Source: Chloroflexi bacterium OHK40 (GTDB taxonomy: Bacteria > Chloroflexota > Chloroflexia > Chloroflexales > Chloroflexaceae). From it: a DNA stretch of 51,468 nt. Below are positions 33,143 through 41,979 of the stretch, piece after piece. A program made the position numbers and the translations under genes. The notes beneath the pieces were generated by a model. That model saw nothing but the letters and a program-made list of their open reading frames with translations. It was not told where the DNA came from and did not search any database. Position 1 is the stretch's first letter. The number at the start of each line of letters is the position of its first letter. The stretch is taken from the NCBI GenBank assembly GCA_004367505.1, contig SFCB01000098.1, positions 1 through 51,468 on the forward strand, written 5' to 3'.

Positions 33143-35752
33143 GACAACGACGATCGAGCTGCCGATCGCGGGCATGGACTGCGCCGAGTGTGCCTCCCAC
33201 GTCCAGCGTGCGCTCGGCAAGGTTGCCGGTGTTACGTCGGCCGAGGTGCTGCTTTCCGCCGAGAAGGCCCGGGTGCGCCTGGACCGCGCTCAGGCTGATG
33301 TGGCCGCCCTGCGCCGAGCTGTAGAGCAGGCCGGGTATCGTGTGCCGGCCAGCGCCGATACCGCCGAGACTATCGAGCTGCCGATTCAGGGGATGGACTG
33401 CGCCGAGTGCGCGTCGCACGTGCAGCGGGCCCTTGCCGCCGTGCCCGGCGTCCACTCGGCCACGGTGCTGCTCTCAGCGGAGAAGGCGGTCGTCCAGCGC
33501 GACCCGACTCGCGCCCCCCTCTCGGCCCTGCGCGCAGCCGTCGAGAGCGCCGGCTACAATGTGCCCCAGGAAGAGACGGGCGCCGCCCCGGCGGCCGTGT
33601 CAGGGGTGGACTTCTCGCGCCAGGCGCTCGGTCTCTTTGGGCTGGTCTTCGGCGCCGTGCTCTTCGTCGTGGTGATCGGCGAGTGGCTCGGGCTGTTCGA
33701 GACGGTGACCGAGCACGTGCCCTTCTGGGCGGGCGTCCTGCTCGTACTGCTCGCAGACTGGCCGATCTTCCGCAGCGTCATCCGGGCCACCCTGCGCGGC
33801 CAGGTCATCTCGCACACCCTGATGAGCGTCGGCGCCTTCGCGGCCCTGGCGATCGGGGAGTGGGCCACGGCGGCCGTGGTCGTGTTCTTCATGCGAGTTG
33901 GCGAGTACGCCGAGCGCTTCACCTCGGAGCGGGCCCGCCGGGCGCTGAAGAGTCTCACTGCGCTGGCGCCCCAGCGTGCCGTTGTCGAGCGCGACGGGGC
34001 TGAGGTCGAACTACCCATCAGCACGGTGCGGCCGGGCGACGTGGTCGTCGTCCGCCCCGGCGGGCAGATCCCGGTGGACGGCGAGGTGCTCAGCGGCCAG
34101 GCCATCGTGAACCAGGCGGCGATCACCGGTGAGTCCATGCCGGTCGAGGTCGGGGCCGGCGGCCGGGTCTTTGCCGCAACGCTCGCCCAACTCGGCAGCC
34201 TGCGCGTGCGCGCGACCCGCATCGGCGCCGACAGCACCTTCGGCAAGGTGATCAAGCTGGTCGAGGAGGCCGAGACCCACCGCGCCGACGTCCAGCGCAT
34301 CGCCGACAAGTTCTCCGCCTACTATCTGCCGGTCGTGGCCACAGTCGCGGCGCTCACCTACTTCTTCAGCCGGAATCCGCTGGCGACCACGGCGGTGCTG
34401 GTGGTGGCCTGCTCTTGCTCGTTCGCCCTGGCCACGCCGATCGCGATGCTGGCGAGCATCGGTGCTGCCGCCAAGCGCGGGCTGCTGATCAAGGGCGGCA
34501 AGTACCTGGAGGTGCTGGCGAAGGCCGACGTGCTGCTGGTGGACAAGACTGGGACGCTGACCGAGGGCCGCCCCCAGATCGCCGACGTGCTGGCCCTCAA
34601 CGGACAGGCGGAGGAGGCGGTGCTGGCGCTGGCGGCGAGCGCCGAGCGCTACTCCGAGCACCCCCTGGCCGAGGCGGTGCGTGTTGCCGCCAGCGGGCGT
34701 GGGCTGGCGCTCCAGACGCCCGAGGCGTTCGAGGCGGTGCTGGGCCAGGGCGTCCGGGCGCTGGTTGGCGGGCGCCAGGTCGCGGTGGGCAGCCTGCGCA
34801 TGCTCGGTGGCGGCGCCGATCTTCCGGCGGCCGTGGAGCTGGAGGCCCAGGGCAAGACGCTGCTGGCGGTGGCGCGGGACGGCGAGCTGATCGGCCTGCT
34901 TGCCGCCGCCGACACGCCGCGGGCCGAGCTGCCGACCGCCCTCGCCGCCGTCCGTGAGCTCGGCATCAAGGAGGTGGTGGTGCTCACCGGCGACAACGAG
35001 CGCACCGCCGCCGCCCGGGCCGACGCTCTGGGCGTGGCACACCGGGCCCAACTACTGCCCGAAGACAAGATCGCGATCGTGCGCGAGTACCAGGCGCGGG
35101 GCCACACCGTGGTGATGGTAGGCGACGGGGTGAACGACGCGCCGGCCCTGGCCCAGGCCGACGTCGGCATCGCGATGGGCGTGGCCGGCACTGACATCGC
35201 CGTCGAGGCGGCCCACGTGGCCCTGATGCGTGACGACGGCGGCTCGTGCCGGAGGTGCTGCAGATCGCCCGGCGCACGATGCGGGTCGTCAAGACGAATA
35301 TTGGCTTTACGGCGCTCTACAACCTGGCGGGCCTGTCGCTGGCCGCCTTCGGCTTCCTGCCGCCCATCCTGGCCGCGGCGGCGCAGTCGCTGCCCGACCT
35401 CGGCATCCTGGCCAACTCCTCGCGGCTGCTGCGCCAGAAGGCACTCCTGCCTGATGCCGCGCCGAACTCGGCTCTTTCTGCCTCTCCCGCGCGAGCGGCT
35501 TCGCACGTGGTGGCCCCGCTGACCGTCGCGCTCCTGACCCAGCAGGGCGGCGATGGCACCGCCGCCTGTGGGTGCTGTGTGCCCGCCGCGCAGGCCGCCA
35601 TTCAGAAAGAAACGCTGGAGCAGACGAGTGGCGGCTGCTGCGTGCCTGCCGGAGAGCTGAGCGTTCAGGACGCATCAGCGGAGACGAGCTGCAGATGCTG
35701 CGGGCCTACTGCTGAACAGACCACCGGGCATACTGTCGAGCAGCGTGCCTGA
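33135..35752 (+). CDS. Second CSC-type P1B ATPase, frameshifted near 35,235, with a Cys-rich tail
   Basis: Start ATG at 33135 (GTG at 33132 possible). Two HMA domains (IAGMDCAECASHVQRAL and IQGMDCAECASHVQRAL), actuator AAITGESMPVEVG, VVACSCSFALATPIAM, DKTGTLTEGRP, GDGVNDAPALAQ. After VEAAHVALMRDD the frame shifts: a single missing T near 35235 gives GGSCRR, whereas adding it restores DDWRLVPEVLQIARR, which matches the first ATPase (EDWTLVPEALRIARR). The next frame continues to 35752 with the final helices and about 80 residues holding three cysteine groups (ACGCCVPA, GGCCVPA, CRCCGPTA). Could be a real mutation or a sequencing error; without it the protein is about 872 residues. Confidence 0.88.
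34110..34204 (+). repeat. 95-bp segment identical to part of the first CSC ATPase gene
   Basis: Same 95 bases as 19904-19998; actuator-domain region. Flanking codons differ, so homology is not simply recent duplication. Confidence 0.85.
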
Positions 35753-35805
35753 GCGACCTATCATCACATCGCCGTGCAAGTGTTGTCCCTGAGGAGTCAC
35801 GCCAC

Positions 35806-36444
35806 ATGTCTGTGCTATCTGACCCTGCGGCGGCTACGGCCTGGAACCGCGCCCGTTATAGCGCCTACGCGCCGCTCTACGACCTGGTAGCTGCGCCGTT
35901 CGCTGCCGGACGGCGCCGCTCGGTCGAGCTGCTCGCGCTCCAGCCGGGGGAGCGTGTTCTGATCCTGGGCTGCGGTACCGGGCTTGACCTGCCACTCCTG
36001 TCGGGGGATGTGCGGGTGACTGCGTTTGACCTCACCCCGGCGATGGTTCACCGCACGGCGACACGGGCGACGGGGCTCGGGCGAGTGATCGATACGGCCG
36101 TGATGAACGGGCAGCAGGTGGCCCTCGCCGACGGCGCCTTCGACGCGGTGGTGCTCCACCTCATCCTCGCCGTGATCCCCGACCCGATGGCCTGCGCCAG
36201 GGAGGCCGCACGCCTGCTCCGCCCTGGCGGCCGGGCCGCGATCTTCGATAAGTGGCTGCCCGACGGGGCGCGGCCGTCGCTCGCGCGCCGAGCGGTGAAC
36301 GCGGTGACGAGCGCCGCGTTCTCGGACATCAACCGGCAGCTTGGGCCGATCCTTGCGACGACGGATCTGCGCGTCACGCATCAGGAGCCGGCTGGCCTTG
36401 GCGGCGCGTATCAGGTCGCGCTGGCAGCGCGCCCGCTGCGTTGA
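35806..36444 (+). CDS. Class I SAM-dependent methyltransferase
   Basis: 212 residues. Motif I VLILGCGTGLDLPLL, acidic residue VTAFDLTPAMVHR, post-motif AVVLHLILAVIPDP and ARLLRPGGRAAIFDKW. UbiE-like fold. It begins 53 bases after the frameshifted ATPase. Substrate unknown. Position after the metal operon parallels the methyltransferase beside the first CSC ATPase operon, although the sequences differ. Confidence 0.85.
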   Translation: MSVLSDPAAATAWNRARYSAYAPLYDLVAAPFAAGRRRSVELLALQPGERVLILGCGTGLDLPLLSGDVRVTAFDLTPAMVHRTATRATGLGRVIDTAVMNGQQVALADGAFDAVVLHLILAVIPDPMACAREAARLLRPGGRAAIFDKWLPDGARPSLARRAVNAVTSAAFSDINRQLGPILATTDLRVTHQEPAGLGGAYQVALAARPLR

Positions 36445-36451
36445 AGCAACG

Positions 36452-36790
36452 ATGCAATCACACGCACGAAAGAGCCTTTCTACGCAAAACGACCCGGCAT
36501 CACTACGGACAACCACCCGGCTCTGGGAGATCGACGTGGCTCGTGGCATCGCCGTGGTGCTAATGATCTTCTTCCACCTGATGTGGAACCTGCAGTTCCT
36601 CGGCCTGAGCGATGTGAATGTCTTCTCGGCGCCCTGGCAGGCCTTCGCCCGCGGCAGCGTCGCATCGGCAGCTTCACCTTCCTGATCTAGCGGGGCTCTC
36701 GCTGGCGCTTGTTGGGCAAGGCTCCACAGCCGCACAGCACTCTGGCGCTACGCACTGCGTCGAGGCGGCCTCATCTTTAGGCTTGGCATG
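36452..36790 (+). pseudogene. Truncated DUF1624 (HGSNAT-like) membrane protein
   Basis: A start at 36452 gives RLWEIDVARGIAVVLMIFFH and the following helix LMWNLQFLGL, which match the N-terminus of DUF1624/heparan-acetyltransferase-like proteins. A frame change near 36660 follows, after which GSFTFLI, AGLSLALVGQG and LWRYALRRGGLIFRLGML reappear in other frames, separated by stops. Similarity stops at about 36790, where TnpB-like sequence on the other strand begins. It is a decayed and truncated copy. Confidence 0.75.
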
Positions 36791-36952
36791 CTGAACCGTC
36801 AGGCTCTTGCCCGTCTCACGGTAGTACGCCCGCCGACGGACCAGCGCCCAATTCCAGACCTAGCGCCGCACCCCCGCCCACTGCTCAAACACCACCTTCT
36901 GCTCACAGGACGGCAGCAGGCGGTATCGGTAGGCTTTCTGATGGGCACTCAT
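36791..36952 (-). pseudogene. TnpB/OrfB N-terminal remnant (IS200/IS605 type)
   Basis: Minus-strand reading from the ATG at 36952: MSAHQKAYRYRLLPSCEQ, then EQWAGVRR, an internal TAG stop, then VWNWALVRRRAYYRETGKSL. This is the N-terminal region typical of TnpB (RLYP..EQ..., WNWAL). The catalytic domain is absent. It ends at the junction with the DUF1624 fragment. Between 36953 and 37207 I see no gene. Confidence 0.75.
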
Positions 36953-37207
36953 GTCGTTCCGCTCATCTGTTCGGGCGTCTGTAGTCTACTACTTCGAGGG
37001 CAGTTTGTCGCGGCACCACGCCATCAAACGCGCTTCACCCCCGCCGCAAGCAGCGGGGCACTCGCGCTACCAAACACAAAGTAGACCGGATTGTCTTCTT
37101 CGAGATCCCTGGTTCTCGCGTTTGATCGTTCTTGGGGTGTTTGACAGCCAATTTCGAAAAATCCCTCCGCGTCCGTGGCGTTACACAAACGTCCAGCGCT
37201 TCCGGCG

Positions 37208-37573
37208 TCAGGCCATCTTTGGGTTGATGGGTGGAGCGGCCGGCCCCGACCGCTCGTGGATTGCCAGGTCGTAGGCGACGTCCATGGCTTCGCTGACAAA
37301 CTCCTGGAACGCGTCGAAGAACTCGAGCTCGGGGTCGTCGCGCTGGGCGTAGCACAGCTTGCGCTGCGCAAACAGCCACTCGGCTTTGCCCACATCCTCG
37401 GGGCTCAGAAACACCGCGATCTCGTTCGCCAGCGGCTCAGCCTCCTCAGCGGCACGCACGAGGCGAGCGCGGAGTTCGGCGATGATGCGCTTCGCGGTGG
37501 CAAGGTCGGTCACGTCCGGCGCTGGCTCGTTAGTCTCGGGCAAGGAGTTGCCTGCTGTGGTCTCGTTCTGCAT
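37208..37573 (-). CDS. Small acidic helical protein, unknown
   Basis: 121 residues, acidic and mostly predicted helix (LATAKRIIAELRARLVRAAE, then EPLANEIAVFLSPEDVGKA). No family recognised. It lies 15 bases after the integrase stop on the same strand, so it may belong to the recombination module of the element. Two cysteine-free halves and no membrane segments; likely cytoplasmic. Confidence 0.6.
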   Translation of the reverse strand: MQNETTAGNSLPETNEPAPDVTDLATAKRIIAELRARLVRAAEEAEPLANEIAVFLSPEDVGKAEWLFAQRKLCYAQRDDPELEFFDAFQEFVSEAMDVAYDLAIHERSGPAAPPINPKMA

Positions 37574-37588
37574 GGCCTCGATCTTCCG

Positions 37589-38890
37589 TTATCCATCCTG
37601 TTGCGGCTCTTCGCCAGGCTCAGCCGCATCCTCGTCCGGCCGCTCATCATTCGCCGTCGGCGCTTGCACGCCCCCGTCTACGCGCTCGTCCCCGCCCTCC
37701 TTCGCCGCTGTGCCTTCTGCCGCTCCATCAATCAGCTCCTCGATCTTCGTCGTGGCGTCGCGCTGGAGCCGCGGCAGCACGTGGGCGTAGGTGTTCATCG
37801 TGGTGCTGATCTGCGAGTGGCGCAGGATCTCCATCACCACGCGGGGGTGGACGCCCTGGGCGATCAGCAGCGTGGCGCAGGAGTGGCGCAGGTCGTGGAA
37901 GCGGATCGTCTCCGGCAGCCCCGCCTTTTTGAGCACCTGCTTGAAGTGACGGATGAGGTTGCGCGGCTCGATCGGCGTGCCCGTGCGGGTGGTGAAGACC
38001 AGCCCGTTCTCCTGCCAGGCCTCGCCGGCCTCCGCGCGCTCCTGCTCCTGTATCTCGCGTCGCCGCCTGAGCTGGGCAAGGAGCACCGGCGGCAGGTCGA
38101 CGCCGCGGGCGCTGGACGCGGTTTTGGTGGTGCCGCGCTCCAGTCTGCCGCGCACCCGCTGAAGCACACCGGTGACTCGGAGGGTCGCCCGCTCGAAATC
38201 GATGTCCTTCCAGCGCAGGGCGAGCACCTCGCCACGACGGAGGCCGAGGCTCAGCGCGATGCGGTACAGAGCCTCCCAGCGATGGCCAGCGACCGCCTTG
38301 AGCAGCGCGCGGGCCTGTGTCTCATCCAGTGGCTGAATGCTGAACTCGGGCTGCGCCTCCTCCTCATCGGCGTCAGTATCGCGGTAGCGCGGCACGTCCA
38401 CGAGCGTGGCGACGTTGCGCTGGACGTACTGCCAGCGCATCGCCTGGTTGAGCGCGCGCCGCAGGGCCGCGCGCACATTGCGCACGGTGTTGTACTTCCG
38501 GCCCTCGGCCGCCAGGGCGTTGAGCATCGCCTGGACATGCTCGGGCTGGAGCTTGTCGAGCTGGTGGCGGCCGAGGTGCGGCTTGAGGTGGTCCTTGATG
38601 ATCTGCCTGTAGCCGTCAACGGTGCGGGCTTTGTTGCGCCTGCTGACCACGTCGGCTATCCAGCGGTCGAGAAACTTGGCCACCGTTAGGCGCTCGACCG
38701 CCAGGTTGGCGCCGGCCGCCTGCGCCTGCTGGGCCGCCCGCAGTTTCTCCACGACCTCCTTGCGCGTGTCGCCGTAGATGTACTTGCGCTTGCGCTTGCC
38801 GTTGACCACTCCGAGGTCGATGACGGCACACCAGCGGCCGTCTGGTCGTTGGTGAATGGAGCCCTCACCGTTGCCACGTCGTCTGCCCAT
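37589..38890 (-). CDS. Tyrosine-type site-specific recombinase (integrase)
   Basis: About 433 residues from the ATG at 38890; GGAGG ends 4 bases before it, whereas the frame extends to 39001. N-terminal arm-binding AP2-like region (GRWCAVIDLGVVNGKRKRKY), SAM-like core-binding domain (TVAKFLDRWIADVVSRRN), then catalytic residues: Arg in LGLRRGEVLALRW, His-Arg in HDLRHSCATLL, His in ILRHSQIS, and the nucleophile in NTYAHVL. It would integrate and, with the excisionase-like gene, excise the element. C-terminal tail of about 50 residues is acidic and low complexity. No att site found in the window. Confidence 0.95.
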   Translation of the reverse strand: MGRRRGNGEGSIHQRPDGRWCAVIDLGVVNGKRKRKYIYGDTRKEVVEKLRAAQQAQAAGANLAVERLTVAKFLDRWIADVVSRRNKARTVDGYRQIIKDHLKPHLGRHQLDKLQPEHVQAMLNALAAEGRKYNTVRNVRAALRRALNQAMRWQYVQRNVATLVDVPRYRDTDADEEEAQPEFSIQPLDETQARALLKAVAGHRWEALYRIALSLGLRRGEVLALRWKDIDFERATLRVTGVLQRVRGRLERGTTKTASSARGVDLPPVLLAQLRRRREIQEQERAEAGEAWQENGLVFTTRTGTPIEPRNLIRHFKQVLKKAGLPETIRFHDLRHSCATLLIAQGVHPRVVMEILRHSQISTTMNTYAHVLPRLQRDATTKIEELIDGAAEGTAAKEGGDERVDGGVQAPTANDERPDEDAAEPGEEPQQDG

Positions 38891-39073
38891 CTCGACCTCC
38901 ATCGCCTGAGCTGGCCGGAGCACACTCCGTTGCCCAAAGCGGTACGAGCGACAACGCACCTGTTGTCGCCGATAGCTGTTTCTGTGTTCGTGAGGGCGCA
39001 CCGAACCAGCCCATGCGTCAGGTGATGCACGGTCGACGCAGCGCTACGCCGTTGTTTGCTTCAGGCCAGGAGC

Positions 39074-39304
39074 TTAGGGGGTTGCGGCCGGGGTGGTTCG
39101 TCGGGCGACCCAGGCACGCAGCGCTGCGACGGGGATGCGACGGGCAGCACCGTGTCGCACCGAGGGGAGCTCACCGGAGTCCATCAGCTCGTAGATCGTC
39201 GAGCGGCTGAGGCAGAGGATGCGAGCGGCCTCCTCAACCTTCACCAGCAGCGGCTCGATCGCCGCCTCCAGCTGGAGTTGCTCCTGCTGCGGTTGCTCGC
39301 TCAT
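39074..39304 (-). CDS. Excisionase-type helix-turn-helix DNA-binding protein
   Basis: 76 residues from the ATG at 39304. A MerR-like HTH of the excisionase type: VKVEEAARILCLSRSTIYEL, then MDSGELPSVRHGAARRIPV. These small proteins bind next to an att site and direct the integrase toward excision, or regulate it. It is divergent-free, transcribed toward the integrase gene with about 180 bases between. N-terminal Gln/Glu-rich leader of about 20 residues. Confidence 0.87.
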   Translation of the reverse strand: MSEQPQQEQLQLEAAIEPLLVKVEEAARILCLSRSTIYELMDSGELPSVRHGAARRIPVAALRAWVARRTTPAATP

Positions 39305-39452
39305 GGCTGTCCTCCTGCTTATCCACGTTCCATCCAAGTCGTTGAGATTGCTCTGGAACACATCGTCTTGTGTGGACAGCATACAGGACGATGGTGTATT
39401 TGCGAAGGGGACAGTTGAGGGGTCATGTCTGGGGACATGAGAGGGGGACAAA

Positions 39453-40118
39453 CTAGCTTGGAAAGCCGAGGCCGCGCTCGCGAAGCGAAACGTAGCGCCC
39501 ACCCGCGATGACAAGATGGTCGAGACATTCGCAGTCGAGGAGTTTTCCCGCCTCGACGATCTGTCGCGTGACCAGAATATCCTCCGGCGACGGAGTAGGG
39601 TCGCTGGTCGGATGATTATGCGCCACGATGATGCTGGTTGCGTTCACCCGCAACGCCTCCTTGAACACCTCCCCCACTCTGATCATGGCCGTGTTGACCG
39701 AGCCGCGGTAGACCTTGGATACTTTGATGAGACGATTCTTGGTATCAAGGGCGGCGACCCAGAGCTCCTCCTGGTCGAGGGCCATCATCTCGATCATGAA
39801 GAGCTTGGCGACGTCGGCGGGGGACTTGACCTGAAAGCGGTCGTGGTAGCCGGCGATGGCCAGGCGCCGGCCGATCTCCAGCGCCGCCTTGAGGCTCGCG
39901 GCCTTACGGGGCGTGCCGATGCTGGCCGCGACGGCGCGGATGTCGGCGCGGAGCAGGCCGACCCAGCCCTGGTAGTCGCGCAGGCACTGCGTGCAGATCT
40001 CCAGGTCATGCTGGCCGGAGACCAGGGCGAGCAGCTCGGCGTCGCTGAGCACATCGGGGCCGTGGCGGGTGATGCGGCTGGCCGGCTGCTCGTCGGCGGG
40101 GAGTTCGCGGATGCGCAT
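39453..40118 (-). CDS. radC: RadC-type JAB/JAMM-domain protein
   Basis: 221 residues. The UPF0758/RadC region has an N-terminal HhH-like portion (SDAELLALVSG) and a JAMM motif VAHNHPTSDPTPSPED with the two histidines and an aspartate of the metal site. The end is LLDCECLDHLVIAGGRYVSL. RadC proteins are common on mobile elements; their role (thought to be in repair or antirestriction) is not settled. The cysteine pair motif CTQCL near residue 43 is unusual. Start overlaps the upstream gene by one base. Confidence 0.9.
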   Translation of the reverse strand: MRIRELPADEQPASRITRHGPDVLSDAELLALVSGQHDLEICTQCLRDYQGWVGLLRADIRAVAASIGTPRKAASLKAALEIGRRLAIAGYHDRFQVKSPADVAKLFMIEMMALDQEELWVAALDTKNRLIKVSKVYRGSVNTAMIRVGEVFKEALRVNATSIIVAHNHPTSDPTPSPEDILVTRQIVEAGKLLDCECLDHLVIAGGRYVSLRERGLGFPS

Positions 40119-40330
40119 CAGCGTCCCCCTTCGTTCATGCGGTCGACCACCTTGACCACCCGCAGCGCCAGTATGAGCCGGTGCCCCTGGCGGATCAGCT
40201 CGGCCACGCGACCGGCCGCCGAGGGGTTGGACAACACCAGGTCGGCGTACTGCTGCTCAAGGCGCTGATGAGATTGTTGCCCGCCGCGCCGTCCGTGCTC
40301 GGCGGCGTTCTCGCTGGTAAACCGCGTCAT
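40118..40330 (-). CDS. Small hypothetical protein, operonic with radC
   Basis: 70 residues from the ATG at 40330. Begins MTRFTSENAAEHGRRGGQQS, a small basic, Gly-containing start reminiscent of stress-related short proteins, then a helical LVLSNPSAAGRVAELIRQ and RLILALRVVKVVDRM. Stop overlaps the radC start by one base, so it is in the same transcript. No family recognised. Confidence 0.6.
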   Translation of the reverse strand: MTRFTSENAAEHGRRGGQQSHQRLEQQYADLVLSNPSAAGRVAELIRQGHRLILALRVVKVVDRMNEGGR

Positions 40331-40440
40331 CTGTGTGCCCTCCCGGTTCGTGTCGAAACCTGGGCATAAGTAACCAGCCGCCGGGCGGCTGGTAGGCACT
40401 GGGCGAGCGAGCGGCGAAGCAGGCTACCCCGGAGGCAGGC

Positions 40441-40473
40441 AACAAAACAGCCCCAGCAGGCGGCTGAGGCTGT
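40441..40473 (-). terminator. Rho-independent terminator, minus strand
   Basis: Stem ACAGCC/GGCTGT with an inner CAGC/GCTG pairing, followed on the minus strand by TTTTGTT. It lies after the Rpn/DUF4351 group and before the radC transcript. Confidence 0.75.
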
Positions 40474-40505
40474 GGAGCGGACTATGGAGAGCTGAAGCAG
40501 TCGCT

Positions 40506-40856
40506 ACGCGTCTGGAGCGTGGTCCTGCTGGGCGAGCCAGGCCAGGAGATCAGTCTGCATGGTGAAGTCGAGCAACGCCTCGCTCAGGGTAAGCAACGCA
40601 TCAGGGGCGAGTGCCACTACACGCGCTTGCAGCTCTTCAGAGAGCGGGCCGGGCTTGCGGTTTCAGCAGCCGCAAGACGATCTCGCGCCGTGAGCGTCAG
40701 TAGCGTCTCAGGAGAAAGCGCTGCCACCCGCGCCTGAAGTTTACCGGCGAGCGGTCCAACCTTTCGGTTCAACTGGCGCAGCACAATTGCCTGGCGCTCT
40801 TCACGCCGGCCTTCCGCCCGACCGATCTCCTCGAAACTGGTAACGAAGTGGGTCAC
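40506..40856 (-). pseudogene. Tandem DUF4351 modules, frameshifted, downstream of the Rpn gene
   Basis: GTG at 40856 overlaps the Rpn stop (GTGA). The reading frame repeats the Rpn C-terminus: FVTSFEEIGRAEGRREERQ, then IVLRQLNRKVGPLAGKLQAR. After LTLTA it shifts frame; the next frame reads RREIVLRLLKPQARPALSEE, then LQARVVALAPDALLTLSEAL and LLDFTMQTDLLAWLAQQD, ending at 40506. So two more copies of the DUF4351 end follow the one in the Rpn gene. The frame break makes the fragment unlikely to fold as one protein. Confidence 0.8.
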
Positions 40857-41833
40857 GATCCTTGCCTGCCGTCTTGCTGGTCGAGCCAGGCCACAAGGTC
40901 GCCCTGGTCGGCAAAGTCGAGCAGCGCCTCGCTCAATTCGAGGAGGGCATCCGGAGCCAGCGCAGCGATCTGCGCCTGAAGCGTGTCTGGAAGTGAACCA
41001 AGTTTGCGATTGAGCTGGCGCAGCACAATAGCCTGCCGCTCTTCGAGCTGCCCCTCAACCCGCCCCTCGAGCCTGCCCTCAGCCCGCCCGATCTCCTCGA
41101 AGCTGGTGACGAAGGTGTCCATACCGGTGACCTCCTGTTCCACTGCTCGCATTTTATCACGCGCCTCCTGCGCGCGCACCGGGTCGAGCCGGAGGATGTG
41201 GTCGATCAGGCGCAGCAGGGCTCGGACATCCTCGGCGTCATAGCCGAGGCCGAGCAGCGTGCGAAAGCGCGCCACCTTGCGCTGTAGCCGCTCCGCCGGT
41301 TTGCCTCGCGTTTCCAGGCCGTCGCGATGAATGAGGGTCAGGGTCGCAAACGGGTTGCGCAGCGTCTCCAGATCAGCGGGGTCGAGGTCGAGCAACTTGA
41401 TGGTGGGGAAGCGGAGCGAAAGCGAGCAGCCCCAGAGGTCGGAGGCGAATGCGCTGGGCCGCCAGGCCGGGTCGTCATCGCCGAGGACCGCCAGGCTCAC
41501 CACTGGCACACGCTCGCGGTCGAGGATGCGCGCGTGGTAGAAAAACATCCGCTCTGCGAACACTGCGTCGTGCTGGCTTTGGATCTCGATATGAATGAGC
41601 ACCAACGCGGGGGTGCCGTCGCGACGAGTGACGGCCGCGAGCTTGTCGACGCGCTGCTTGCCCTCGGGGTCCTCAGGGGCGATCTGCTGGAGGTCGGTGT
41701 CGCGAAAGACGACCGGCTCGTCCCAGTCGATGGCCTCATAGGCATCGGGGAAGAAGAACTGGAGGAACGGCGCGAAGTAGCGCTCCAGGGCGTACTTCCA
41801 CGCCCCGTCGAAGTCCGAGGATGGCTGCTTCAT
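40853..41833 (-). CDS. Rpn-family PD-(D/E)XK nuclease with DUF4351 C-terminus
   Basis: 326 residues from the ATG at 41833. The N-terminal PD-(D/E)xK region shows IDWDEPVVFRDTDLQQI and ALVLIHIEIQSQHDAVFAER, where Glu and Gln take the ExQ-type catalytic positions. The C-terminus is a DUF4351 module: RQAIVLRQLNRKLGSLPDTL and so on, with LLELSEALLDFADQGDLVAW. Rpn proteins promote recombination or transposition and some act as DNA endonucleases. A Gly/Arg/Glu-rich linker (EEIGRAEGRLEGRVEGQLEE) separates the halves. The element setting fits a recombination or defence role. Confidence 0.87.
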   Translation of the reverse strand: MKQPSSDFDGAWKYALERYFAPFLQFFFPDAYEAIDWDEPVVFRDTDLQQIAPEDPEGKQRVDKLAAVTRRDGTPALVLIHIEIQSQHDAVFAERMFFYHARILDRERVPVVSLAVLGDDDPAWRPSAFASDLWGCSLSLRFPTIKLLDLDPADLETLRNPFATLTLIHRDGLETRGKPAERLQRKVARFRTLLGLGYDAEDVRALLRLIDHILRLDPVRAQEARDKMRAVEQEVTGMDTFVTSFEEIGRAEGRLEGRVEGQLEERQAIVLRQLNRKLGSLPDTLQAQIAALAPDALLELSEALLDFADQGDLVAWLDQQDGRQGS

Positions 41834-41979
41834 GGCTGCCTCATCACAACAAGGAGCGGCTGGGACCCCAGCATTGTATCCGAAGTCGAACGCGCGTTCA
41901 ATCGCGAGGGCGCCTTGTGGGCGTGAGCTCGTGCATGTAAGAACCCACTCGCTCACGCCCAGCGTGCGAGCCACTCCGC

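Noticed and set aside
37175-38689. 504-codon plus-strand open frame
   Set aside because: Antisense to the integrase. The integrase has all catalytic residues; the antisense frame has none recognisable.
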